Assembly: GCF_036345995.1 (NCBI RefSeq) | Contig: NZ_CP107796.1 | Span: 434,001 to 498,000 of the forward strand | Origin: Streptomyces sp. NBC_00557 | GTDB taxonomy: Bacteria; Actinomycetota; Actinomycetes; Streptomycetales; Streptomycetaceae | Length of the DNA stretch: 64,000 nt | Direction: 5' to 3' | In this document: positions 1 through 37,300 of the stretch, piece by piece | Layout of the letters: each line of letters opens with the position of its first letter | Numbering within the stretch: the stretch's first letter is position 1 | The notes under the pieces: generated by a model | What the model was told of the DNA's origin: nothing | Seen by the model: only the letters and a program-made list of their open reading frames with translations | Database searches by the model: none | Position numbers and translations under genes: made by a program

Positions 1-9480
<9,480 letters not shown>

Positions 9481-9484
<4 letters not shown>

Positions 9485-9593
9485 GCGTGCTCACCCACCT
9501 GGAAGGTCGTGTCGGTCGTGGTGGTGGACGTGCGGCGCGGTGGGGTGCCGGGGGCGCTGCCGGTCACGGCGCCGGGCCGCCTGAAGGGTGCGC

Positions 9594-9597
<4 letters not shown>
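9481..9597 (-). CDS. Small ORF of 38 aa between PKS C and PKS D, translationally coupled to both (putative)
   Basis: The ATG overlaps the TGA of PKS C (ATGA at 9597-9594), and its own TGA overlaps the GTG of PKS D (GTGA at 9484-9481). The peptide begins [13 protein letters not shown], is rich in Pro, Arg and Thr with a TSTTTTDTT stretch, and ends QVGEHA. It has no membrane segment or recognised domain. Counting codons, third positions are about 92% G/C (35 of 38) against about 58% at first positions, as expected for a translated streptomycete frame, although the ORF is too short for this to be decisive. It may encode a real small protein, or serve only to carry ribosomes from C to D. I do not recognise a family. 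Confidence 0.45.
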
Positions 9598-25340
<15,743 letters not shown>

Positions 25341-25376
25341 ATCCCTGAGCCGATGCCAACGGTTTCCCGCGGCTGA
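25341..25376 (-). other. 36-nt spacer between PKS B and PKS C
   Basis: This short gap contains an AGGGAT stretch immediately before the GTG start of PKS C, a modest ribosome-binding candidate. There is no room for a promoter or terminator, so C is probably cotranscribed with B. Confidence 0.6.
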
Positions 25377-28300
25377 TCACGACATCCCGAGTTCTTTGTC
25401 GATGAGGTCGAACAGCTCGTCCGCCGTCTCGACGGAGTCGAGTTCTCCGTCGTCGACGTCGGCGAGTGCCGCTCCGGACCGCCCGGAGCCGGTGCCGTTG
25501 TCGTGTCCGGCACCGCTGCCCTTCGTTGCCAGTTCCTGCCACTTCGCCGTCAGCCGCTGCAGCCGGGAAGTGATCGTCGCGTGGTCGTCGCCGCCGATCG
25601 TCGCGGCGGCGAACGCGGCCTCCAGCCGGTCGAGTTCGGCCAGCAGCGGTGCCGCGGTGGTCCCGGTGGCCGGGCCGTCCGCCTGCCGCGTGCCGGGCGT
25701 CTCCTCCGGCAGGGTGATCTGCTCCAGCAGATGACCGGCCAGCACCGTGGGTGTCGGGTGGTCGAACACCAGCGTGGCCGGGAGCCGCAGCCGGGTGGCC
25801 GCGGCCAGCCGGTTGCGCAGTTCCACCGCGGTGAGCGAGTCGAAGCCGAGTTCCTTGAACGCCTGGTCCGGTTCGATCTCGTCGGCCGAGGCGTGGCCGA
25901 GCGTGGCCGCCGCCTGCGCGCACACCAGGTCGACCAGGTACTGCTCCCGGTCGGCCGGGGCGAGCGCGGCCAGCCGGGCGCCGAGGTCCTGCGGCTCGGT
26001 GTGCGCGCCGGCCGCCGTGCCGGCCGCCTTCCGCGCGGGCGCGCGGACCAGGCCGCGCAGCAGCGGCGGTACGGCCTCGGCGTGGGCGCGCAGCGCCTTC
26101 AGGTCGAGGTCCACCGGCAGCAGCAGCGCCCGGTGGGCGGGGGCCGCCATGGTCGCCAGGCCCGCCTCGTCCAGCAGCCGCAGCCCCTGTTCGGCGCTGA
26201 GCGGCCGCATGCCGCCGCGTGCCATGCGCCGCAGATCGGCTTCGGACAGCTCGGCCGTCATGCCGGTGCCGGGCGCCCAGGCGCCCCACGCGAGGGAGAC
26301 GGCGGGCAGTCCGGCGGCGCGGCGGCCGGCGGCGAAGGCGTCGAGGAAGGCGTTCGCCGCCGCGTAGTTGGCCTGACCGGCGCTGCCGAACGTGCCGGCG
26401 ACGGACGAGAAGACGACGAACGCGGCCAGGTCCGCGTCACAGGTCAGCTCGTGCAGGTGGGCCACCGCGTCGGCCTTCGGCCGCAGGACCCGGGCCAGCC
26501 GGTCCGAGGTGAGCGCGGAGACCACGCCGTCGTCGACGACGCCCGCGGTGTGGACGACCGCCGTGAGGGGGTGCGCGGCGGGGACCGTGGCCAGCATGGC
26601 GGCCAGCTGGTCGCGGTCGGCCACGTCTACGGCGGCCACCTCGACCTGAGCGCCCCATTCGCCGAGCTGCGAGACGAGTTCGGCCGCGCCGGGCGCTTCG
26701 GCGCCGCGACGGCTGGCCAGCAGCAGGTGCCGTACGCCGTGCTCGGTGACCAGGTGCCGGGCGACCAGCGCGCCGAGACCACCGGTGCCGCCGGTCACCA
26801 GGACCGTGCCCTCCGGGTCGAGCGGGGCGGGCACGGTGAGGACGACCTTGCCGACATGGCGGGCCTGGGAGAGGTGACGGAAGGCGTCCGGGGCCCGGCG
26901 CACGTCCCAGCAGGTGACCGGGAGCGGCTTGAGCACACCCGCCTCGAACAGCTCGACGAGGTCCGCGAGCATCTGCCCGATCCGCTCCGGGCCGGCCTCC
27001 CACAGGTCGAACGCCCGGTACAGCACCCCGGCGTGCTCGCAGGCCACCGCCTCGGGGTCGCGGACGTCCGTCTTGCCCATCTCCAGGAAACGCCCACCAC
27101 GCGGCAGCAGCCGCAGCGAAGCGTCCACGAACTCACCGGCCAGCGAGTCGAGTACGACGTCCATGCCCTCACCGTCGGTGGCCGCGAGGAACGCCGCCTC
27201 GTACCCGGTGTCGCGGGACGACGCGATGTGCTCGTCGTCCAGACCGAGTTCCCGCAGGGTGCCCCACTTGCCGGCGCTCGCCGTACCGAACACCTCGGCG
27301 CCGAAGTGCCGGGCGAGTTGGGTGGCGGCCATGCCGACACCACCGGCCGCCGCATGCACGAGCACCCGCTCGCCGGCCTGCAGCGAGCCGAGGTCCGTGA
27401 GCGCGTAGTACGCCGTGAGGAACACGATCGGCACGGACGCCGCCTGCGCGAAGGACCACCCCGCCGGAATCCGGATCACCGTCCGGGCGTCCGCGACGGC
27501 GACCGGGCCGAACGAGCCCGGGAACATGCCCATCACGCGGTCGCCCACGGCCAGCCCGGTGACGCCCGGACCGACCTCCGTCACCACACCGGCGCCCTCC
27601 CCGCCGAGCAGCCCCGCCTCTCCGGGATACATGCCGAGCGCGTTGAGGACGTCACGGAAGTTGAGGCCCGCCGCACGCACGGCGATCCGCACCTGACCCT
27701 CCGTCAAATCGGCGGCGGCCTCGGGGAACGGAAGCAGGGCGAGGTTGTCCAGGGTGCCCTTCTCAGTGCTGTCGAGATGCCAGGCCGACTCGCCCGCCGG
27801 GACCGTGAGCCCGTCGTCCGCCGGGACCCGGCCCAGACGCGGGGCGTACAGGTCGCCGTCGCGCAGGGCGACTTCCGGCTCGCCGCAGGCGAGCGCGGCT
27901 GCGAGCGCGGTACGGGAGGCGTCGGTGCCGTCGGTGTCGACCAGCGCGAACCGGTCCGGCGCTTCGGCCCGTGCGGCCCGGACCAGGCCCCACACCGCGG
28001 CGAGCGCGGGGTCGGGCGCGCCGGCGTCGAGCGCGACGCCGCCTTCGGTGACCACGACCAGGCGGGAGCCCTCGAAGCGGTCGTCGTCGAGCCATGCGCG
28101 TACGGCGTCCAGGACGCGGCTGGTCACGGCACGGACCGCGTCCGGCACGCCGGCGGCTGCCCGCGCCACCGGCACGGGGAACAGCACCGTCGCCGGGACC
28201 TGGGCGGGCAGCTCCTCCAGCGCCGGGTGGACGGCCGCGCCGGGCAGGAGGTCCGCGTCACCGATCACCGCTGCCGCGACGGCCGTGGTCTCGGGCGCGG

Positions 28301-31300
28301 TGAGCCTGGTCCAGTCGACCTGGAAGAGGCTCTCGCGGTGGCCGTCGGACCCGGCGCGGGCGGCGAGGTCGCCGGAGACCTGGCGCAGCAGCAGCGACTC
28401 GACGGAGGCGACGTTGCCGCCCGCCGGGTCGGCCAGCTCCAGGGCGACGGCCTCCGGTCCGGCCTGCACCATGCGCACGCGCAGGGCCCGGGCGCCGGAC
28501 GCCCGCAGCGACACGCCGCTCCAGGAGAACGGCAGCCGTCCCCGTCCGGCTTCCGCCAGCGACACGAACATCATCGCGTGCAGGGCGGAGTCCAGCAGCG
28601 CCGGGTGGATGCCGAAGTCACCCGCGAGCCGCTCGTGCTCGTCGGGCAGGCCGACCTCGGCGAAGACCTCCTCGCCGCGCCGCCAGACGGCGCGCAGTCC
28701 GCGGAAGACCGGCCCGTAGGCGAATCCGGCCTCGGCGAAGCGGTCGTAGAAGTCGGCCACGGAGACGGGTTCGGCGTTCGGCGGAGGCCAGGCGGTCAGG
28801 TCGGCCGCCCCGGGGTCCGCGGGAGACGGGCCGGTGACGAGGGAACCGCTGGCGTTCAGGGTCCACGGGTCGGTGTCGAGGGCGTCCTCGGCCCGCGAGT
28901 AGATCTCCAGGGTGCGGGTGTCGGCGTCGTCCGGTGCGCCGACCCGGACCTGCACCAGTCGTCCGGTGCGCTCGGGCACGACCAGCGGGGCGGCGATCGT
29001 CAGCTCCTCCACCCGGTCGTAACCGAGCTGTCCGGCAGCGCACAGGGCGAGTTCGAGGAAGCCGGTGCCCGGGAACAGGACGGTGCCGGTGACGGCGTGG
29101 TCGCGCAGCCAGGGGTGCGTGCGCAGCGACAGCCGCCCGGTGAACAGCGCCTCCTCGCTGCCGGCCACCCGTACGGCGGCCCCGAGCAGCGGGTGTTCGG
29201 CCGAGCCGAGGCCCGCCGAGCCGAGGTCGCCGAGGGTGACGCCGGTGAGGTTGGGCCAGTAGCGGCGGCGCTGGAAGGCGTACGTCGGCAGCGGCACCGG
29301 CGCGGTCGCGGGAAGCCGCGCCGCCCAGTCCACACCGGCCCCGTCGACGTGCAGCCGCGCCAACGCCCCCACCAGAGTGTCGGCTTCGGAACGGTCCTTG
29401 CGCAGCACCGGTACGAGCACCGACGCCTCAGGCTCGTCCAGGCAGCCCTGCGCGAGCGCGGTGAGCGTGCCGTCGGGGCCCAGCTCCACGAACCGTCCCA
29501 CGCCCTGCTCCGCGAGCACCTGTACGGCGTCGGCGTAACGCACCGCCTGCCGCACATGCCGCACCCAGTAGTCCGGGGAGGTCAACTCCTCCACCGTGAC
29601 CGCCCCACCGGTCACGGTGGAGACGAACGACAGCTTCGGCCGCTCGTAGGCAAGGCTCTCCGCGACCTTGCGGAAGTCGGCGAGCATCGGCTCCATCAGC
29701 GGCGAGTGGAACGCGTGGCTCACGCGCAGGGCGGTGACCTTGCGGTCCTGCGCCCGGAAGTGCGCGGCCACCTGCTCCACGGCCTCTGCCGCGCCCGCGA
29801 CGACCACCGCGCGAGGGCCGTTGACGGCGGCGATGCCCACCCGCTCGTCGTCTTCGAGCAGCGGCAGCACCTCGTCCTCCGACGCCTGTACGGCGACCAT
29901 CGCGCCGCCCGCCGGGAGGGCCTGCATCAGCCGGCCCCGCGCCGCGACGAGACGGCAGGCGTCCGCCAGCGACCACACACCGGCCACGTGCGCGGCGGCG
30001 ATCTCACCGATCGAGTGACCCGCGAGGACGTCGGCCCGTACGCCCCACGACTCCAGCAGCCGGAACAGGGCCACCTCGAGAGCGAACAGCGCCGGCTGGG
30101 CGTATTCGGTGCGGTTCAGGGTCTCCTGGTCCTCGCCGAACACGATCTCCCGCAGCGGGCGCGGCAGTTCGGTGTCGAGGTGGGCACACGCCGCGTCGAA
30201 GGCGTCCGCGAACACCGGGTACGCCTCGTACAACTCCCTGCCCATCCCCAGGCGTTGGGAGCCCTGACCCGCGAAGAGGAACGCGGTGCGCACATCGCGC
30301 CGCGCCGAGCCCGTCACCGCGTTCACCGCCTCCTCACCGGAAGCGACCGCCTCCAGGGCCCGCACCAGATCCTCCCGGCCCGTACCCCACACCACGGCCC
30401 GGTGCTCGAACAGCGACCGCGACCGCACCAGCGACGACGCCACCCCGGCGACCGCCAGGTTCTCGTCTCCGGTGACGCATTCCGCGAGCCGCCCGGCCTG
30501 GTCCCGCAGCGCGGCAGCCGTACGACCCGACACCACCCACGGGATCAGGCCACCGGTGTCGCTCGTGACCTCCTCGGGCGCCTCCTCGGCCGGCGGCTCG
30601 GCCAGCACCACGTGCGCGTTGGTGCCGCTGAGCCCGAAGGAGGACACGCCCGCTCGGCGGGCCCGTCCGTCGGTGCGGGGCCACGCGACGTGGTCGCCGA
30701 GGAGTTCCACGGCGCCGGCGGACCAATCGACGTGGGAGGACGGCTGCTCGGCGTGCAGGGTGCGCGGCAGCATCCCGTGCTGCAGGGCCAGCACCATCTT
30801 GATGACGCCGGCGATACCGGCCGCGGCCTGCGTGTGGCCGATGTTCGACTTCACCGAACCCAGCCACACCGGCCGGTCACGGTCCTGCCCGTAGGTCGCG
30901 AGGATCGCCTGCGCCTCGATCGGGTCCCCCAGCGAGGTGCCGGTGCCGTGCGCCTCCACCGCGTCCACGTCAGCCGGCTTCAGTCCCGCCGACGCCAGGG
31001 CCTGCCGGATCACCCGCTGCTGCGACGGCCCGTTCGGCGCCGTGAGACCGTTGGACGCGCCGTCCTGGTTGACCGCGCTGCCGGCCACCACCGCGAGCAC
31101 CCGGCGACCGGCCGCACGGGCGTCCGACAACCGTTCCACCAGCACCAGACCCGCGCCCTCGGAGAACCCGGCACCGTCGGCCGCGTCCGAGAACGCCTTG
31201 CACCGGCCGTCGGAGGCCAGGCCCCGCTGACGGGAGAAGTCCAGGAACAGCCCCGGCGTCGACATCACCGTCACACCACCGGCCAGCGCCAGGTCGCACT

Positions 31301-34300
31301 CCCCCGCCCGCAGCGCCTGCACGGCGAGGTGCAGGGCGACCAGGGCGGCGGAGCAGGCGGTGTCGACGGTGACCGCGGGGCCCTCCAGGCCGAGCACGTA
31401 GGAGACGCGGCCGGAGACGATGCTCGCGGCGTTGCCGGTGCCGAGGTGGCCGCCGACGTCCTCGCCGGAGGCGACGAGGAGCGGAGTGTAGTCGTTGCCG
31501 TTGGTGCCGGCGAAGACGCCCGTGCGGGAGCCGCGCAGGGTTGTCGGGTCGATCCCGGCGCGTTCGAAGGCCTCCCACGCCAGTTCCAGCAGCAGCCGCT
31601 GCTGCGGGTCCATCGCGAGGGCCTCACGCGGTGAGACGCCGAAGAAGGCGGGGTCGAAGCCGGCCATGTCCCGCAGGAAGCCGCCTTCGCGGGCGGTGCA
31701 GGTGCCGGGGTGGTCGGGGTCGGGGTGGTAGAGGTTGTCGACGTCCCAGCCGCGGTCCGCCGGGAACGGGGCGATGGCGTCGGCGCCGTCGGCGAGCAGC
31801 CGCCAGAACTCCTCCGGGGAGTCGGCGCCGCCGGGGAAGCGGCAGCTCATCGCGGTGATGACGATCGGGTCGTCGCCGTTCGCCGCCGAGGCGGCGGGGC
31901 CCGCCGGGGCGGGCAGCCGGTCGTCGTCGCCCGTGGTGTCGCCGAGCTCGGCGAGCAGCATGCGGGCCAGTTCGGCGCAGTTGGGGTGGTCGAAGACCAG
32001 GGTGGCCGGCAGGCGAAGCCCGGTGATCCTGTTCATGCCGTTGCGGAGTTCGACGGCGCTCAGCGAGTCGAAGCCGAGGTCGCTGAAGGCGCGGGTCGGC
32101 TCGACGGCCTCCGGTCCGGGGTAGCCGAGGACGGTGGCGACGTAGCCGCGGACGACGTCGAGGACGGCGTCGGCGCGTTCGGCGCCGCTCAAGCCAGCCA
32201 GGTGGCGCACCAGCGCGGGGCCGTCGGCGGCGTCGGCGCCGAAGGCGTCCGCCGCGTTCTGCCCGGACGTTGTGCCGTGCGCGGGGGCGAGGGCGCGCTG
32301 GGCGTCGGGCAGGTCGCGCAGCAGGGCGCTGGGGCGGGAGCCGGTGAAGGCGGGCGCGAAGCGTTCCCAGCCGATGTCGGTGACCGCGAGGTAGGTCTCG
32401 TCGTGGTCGAGTGCCTGCTGCAGTGCCTGGCAGGCGAGTTCGGGCTGCATGTCGTAGACGCCGTAGCGGCGCAGGCGTTCGCCGACGGCGCCCTCGCCCA
32501 TGCCGCCGTCGGCCCAGTGGCCCCAGGCGACCGCGGTGGCGGGCAGGCCCTCGGCGCGGCGCCGGGCGGCGAGCGCGTCGAGGAAGGCGTTGCCGGGGGC
32601 GTAGTTGCCGAGGCCGGGGCCGCTGATGGTGCCGGACGTCGAGGAGAACAGCACGAACGCGGACAGGTCCATCCCTGCGGTGAGTTCGTGCAGGTGGACG
32701 GCGGCGGTGGCCTTGGTGCGCAGCACCGGGTCCATGCGGCCGGCGTCGAGGGCGTCGATGACGCCGTCGTCGAGGTGGCCGGCGACGTGCAGCACCGCGT
32801 CGAGCGGCTGGTCGTCGGGGATCGTGTCGAGCAGGTCGCGCAGCGCGTCCCGGTCGGTGACGTCGCAGGCGGCGATGGTGACGCGGCCGGCGCCGAGGGC
32901 GGTCAGCTCGTCGCGCAGCTCGGCGGCGCCGGGCGCGTCGGCGCCGCGGCGGCTGGTGAGCAGCAGGTGGTCGGCGCCGAGGGAGGCGAGCCAGCGGGAG
33001 ACGTGTCCGCCGACCGCGCCGGTGCCGCCGGTGACGAGGACGGTGCCGCGCGGGCGCCAGGGCTCGCCGGGCGGGGTGGCGCCGGCGAGCGGGGCGCGGT
33101 GCAGTCGTCGGCCGTAGGTGCCGGAGGCGCGTACGGCGGTCTGGTCCTCGCCGTCGGGGCGGGCGAGCAGCGCGCACAGCCGGTCGCCGGCGCGCCGGTC
33201 GAGGTCGGCGGGCAGGTCGATGAGGCCGCCCCAGCGGTCGGAGTGTTCGAGTGCGGCGACCCGGCCGAGGCCCCAGACGAGTGCCTGGGGTGCGCTGAGG
33301 ACGTGCTCCGCGCCGGTGACGGCGACGGCGCCGCGGGTGGCGCACCACAGGGGTGCGGCGATCCCGAGGTCGCCGAGCGCCTGGAGCAGGGCGAGGGTGC
33401 CGGCGAGGCCGGCGGGCACGGAGGGGTGGTCGCGGTGCGGGGTCTCGTCGAGCGCGAGCAGGGAGAGGATGCCGCCCAGGTCGTCCGCGGTGAGGGCGTG
33501 TTGGTCGCCGGTGCCGGTGAGGGCGTCGGTGAGCAGGGCGGCCAGGCCCGTGCGGTCGCTGCCGGGGGCGGCGCCGTCGACGGTGACGACGCGTACGGGC
33601 ACGCCGTGGCCGGTGAGGGCCTGTCGGGTGGCGTCGGCCAGCGGGTGACCGGCGGCGGGCACGGCGAGGAGCCAGGTGCCGGCCGGGGGTGCGCCCGCGG
33701 TGTCCTGGGTGAGCGGGGTCCAGCCGACGGTGTAGCGCCAGCCGTCGACGGTGGACTGCTCCCTGCTGCTGCGCCGCCAGGAGGACAGCGCGGGCAGCAC
33801 CTCGCGCAGCGGCGTGTCGCCGCCGAGGTCGAGGGTGGCGGTGAGGGCGTCGAGGTCCTCTTCCTCCACGGTCCGCCAGAAGCGGCTCTCGACCTCGTCG
33901 GAGACGTCGGCGCCGGGGCCGGCGGCGGTGTCGGCGAGGTCGTCGCGCAGTTCGGGCCAGAACCGCGTCCGCTGGAAGGCGTAGGTGGGCAGGTCGACGC
34001 GGCGGGCGCCGGTGCCGGCGAAGACGGTGTGCCAGTCGACGTGCACGCCGTGCGCGTGGGCCTCGGCGAGGGAGGTCAGGAACCTCTCGTGGCCGCCCTG
34101 GTCGCGGCGCAGGGTGCCGAGGACGACGGCGTCGGCGGCGGCGTCCTCGATGGTCTCGCGCAGCCCGAACGCGACGACGGGGTGCGGGGAGACCTCGATG
34201 AAGGTGCGGTGGCCGGCCGCGAGGAGGCCGCGCACGGCGTCCTCGAAGCGGACGGTCTCGCGCAGGTTGGTGTACCAGTAGGCGGCGTCGAGGACGGTGT

Positions 34301-37300
34301 CGTCGTCGAGCCAGTCGCCGGTCACCGAGGAGCGGAAGGGGATCTCGGCGGGGCGGGGCTCCAGCCCGGTGAGCGCGTCGAGGACGGGGCCGCGCAGGGG
34401 TTCGACGTGCGCGGAGTGGCTGCCGTAGTCGACGGCGACCTTGCGGGCCTGGACGCCTTCGCCGGTCAGTTCGGCGAACAGCTCGTCCAGGGCGTCGGCG
34501 GCGCCGGAGACGACGACCGAGCCGGGGCCGTTGACGGCGGCCACGGCGAGCCGGTCGCCGAAGCGCTCCAGCCGCGGGCGCACCTGGCCGGCGGGGAGCG
34601 GCACGGACATCATGCCGCCGTCGCCGGCGATCGCGGTGATGGCCTTGCTGCGCAGGGCGGCCACGCGGGCGCCGTCCTGCAGGGACAGCGCGCCGGCGAC
34701 GACGGCCGCGGCGATCTCGCCCTGGCTGTGTCCGACGACCGCGGCGGGTTCGACGCCGTGCGCGCGCCACAGGTGGGCGAGGGAGACCATGACGGCCCAC
34801 AGGACGGGCTGGACGACGTCCACCCGGTCCAGGTCGGGCGCGTCCGGCCCGCCGCGCAGGGCGGCGGTCAGCGACCAGTCCACCCATGGCGCGAGGGCTT
34901 CCTCGCACTCGGCGATGCGGCGGGCGAACTCCGGTGCGGTGTCGAGGAGTTCGCGGCCCATGCCGGGCCACTGGGCGCCCTGGCCGGGGAAGACGAGGAC
35001 GGGTCCGGTGCCGCGCCGGTCGGTGCCGCGGACGACGTCGCTGACCATGCGGTCCTCGGCGAGGTCGCGCAGGCCGCGCTCGAGGCCGTCGAGGTCGGCG
35101 GCGAGGACGACGGCGCGGTGCTCGAACGCGGTGCGGGTGGTGGCGAGGGACAGCCCGAGGTCGGCGAGGTGGGCGCCGGGGTGCTCGCGCAGGTGGGCGA
35201 GGAGCCGGCCGGCCTGGGCGCGCAGCCCGTCGGGGGTGCGGGCGGACAGCGGCGCGGGGACGAGGGGCAGCGCGGCGGCGGTGTGGTCGCCGCCGGTCTC
35301 CCGGGCGGTGTCCTCGGCCGGCGCGTCGGGGGCCTGCTGGAGGATGACGTGCGCGTTGGTGCCGCTCATGCCGAACGAGGAGACGCCGGCCCGGCGCGGG
35401 CGGCCCGTCTCGGGCCACGGCACGGCCTCCTCCAGCAGCCGTACGGTGCCCGCTGACCAGTCGACCTCGCGGGTCGGTGTCTCGGCGTGCAGCGTGGCCG
35501 GGAGGACGCCGTGGCGCAGGGCCATGACCATCTTGATGACGCCGCCGACACCGGCCGCCGCCTGCGCGTGGCCGATGTTCGACTTCAGGGAGCCGAGCCA
35601 CAGCGGCCGGTCCGCGGGCCGGTCCTGGCCGTAGACGGCGATCAGGGCCTGCGCCTCGATGGGGTCGCCGAGGGTGGTGCCGGTGCCGTGCGCTTCGACG
35701 GCGTCGACGTCGGCCGGGGTGAGGCCGCCCGCGGCCAGGGCTGCGCGGATGACGCGCTGCTGGGAGGGGCCGTTGGGCGCGGTGAGGCCGTTGGAGGCGC
35801 CGTCCTGGTTGAGGGCGCTGCCCTGGACGACGGCGAGGACCGGGTGGCCGTGGCGGCGTGCGTCGGACAGCCGTTCGAGGACGACCATGCCGGCGCCCTC
35901 GGCCCAGCTGGCGCCGTCGGCGTCCGCGGAGAACGGCTTGCAGCGGCCGTCCTCGGCGAGCGCGCGCTGCCGGCTGAACTCGATGAGCGAGCCCGGCGTC
36001 GACATCACGGTGACACCGCCCGCGAGCGCCAGGTCGCACTCGCCCTGGCGCAGGGACTGCACGGCGAGGTGCAGGGCGACGAGGGAGGAGGAGCAGGCGG
36101 TGTCGACGGAGAGCGCCGGGCCCTCGAGGCCGAGGGCGTAGGCGATGCGGCCGGACAGGACGCTCGGCGAGTTGCCGGTGCCGATGTAGCCCTCGAAGCT
36201 GTCCTTCGCGGCGCCGAGGATGCCGACGTAGTCCTGGTAGGTGACACCGGCGAAGACACCGGTGAGGCTGCCGCGCCGGGACGCCGGGTCGATGCCGGCC
36301 CGCTCCAGCGCCTCCCAGGACGTCTCCAGCAGCAGCCGCTGCTGCGGGTCCATCGCGAGGGCCTCGCGCGGGGAGATGCCGAAGAAGCCGGGGTCGAAGT
36401 GGCTCGCGTTGTGCAGGAAGCCGCCTTCGCGGGCGTAGCAGGTGCCCGGGTTGTCGGGGTCCGGGTGGTACAGCTTCGCCAGGTCCCAGCCGCGGTCGGT
36501 GGGGAACGGCGAGATGCCGTCGCCCCGGTTGGCCACCAGCTCCCACAGCTCCTCCGGGCTGGTGATGCCGCCCGGGTAGCGGCAGGCCATGCCGACCACG
36601 ACGATCGGGTCGTCGTCGAGGCGGGCGCGGGCCGTGACGGGCGCCGCCGAATCCGTTGCCGCGCCGAAGAGTTCGGTGTCGAGGTGCGCGGCGAGCGCGA
36701 GCGGGGTGGGGTGGTCGAAGACGAGGGTGGCGGGCAGCAGGACGCCGAGGTCGGCGCTGAGCCGGTTGCGCAGTTCGACGGCGGTGAGGGAGGCGAACCC
36801 GAGGTCCTTGAAGACCCGGCCGGGCTCCACCTCGTCGACGTCGGCGTAGTTCAGGACGGCGGCCGCGGTGCGGCGGACGAGGTCCAGCAGGACGCGCTGC
36901 CGTTCGGCCGGGGAGCGGCCGTCGAGCCGGTCCACGAGCCCCCCGCCCTGAGCCGCGTCGCCGGAGTCGTCGGCGGCGCGGCGGCGCCGCGCACGGGCGG
37001 GAGCGGGCGCCGAGTCCGTACGGGTCTGGGCGGGCGCCGAGTCCGGACGGTGGGCGCTGTCCGCCGGGGCCTGCTCGGCGGCGACGGGGCGCAGCCGCAG
37101 GGAGTCGACGGTGAGGACGGGCCGGCCGGAGGTGTCGGCGGCGAGCAGGGTGAGCGTGTTCTCGCCGGTCCGGGTGAGCCGCACGCGCAGGGTGCCGGCG
37201 CCGTCGGCGTGGAGGGTGGCGCGCTGCCACGCGAACAGCAGCAGCCCGTCGTCGAGTCCGGCGGGCACGCCGAGCCCGAGGGGCTGCAGGGCCGCGTCGA

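Larger units (their letters stand above)
25377..31874 (-). other. PKS module B5: fully reducing KS-AT(malonyl)-DH-ER-KR-ACP plus docking domain
   Basis: KS about 31874-30610 (Cys6191, in the variant motif TACSAAL), AT about 30300-29440 (HAFH), DH about 29230-28370 ([10 protein letters not shown] with His6943; [10 protein letters not shown]), ER about 27780-26850 ([20 protein letters not shown] motif [11 protein letters not shown]), KR about 26820-26260 ([11 protein letters not shown], so VDD for LDD; N148), ACP Ser8030 (GFDSL). It ends in a linker helix and docking tail. All catalytic motifs are present, so a methylene pair is expected. The ER-KR stretch is nearly the same DNA as in C2, and part of the AT matches D2. 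Confidence 0.92.

Noticed and set aside
35350..36617. Possible decarboxylating or inactive KS (loading-type KSQ)
   Set aside because: All 13 KS domains show an active Cys codon in a TACS context; none has Gln, so there is no KSQ loading module in the window.
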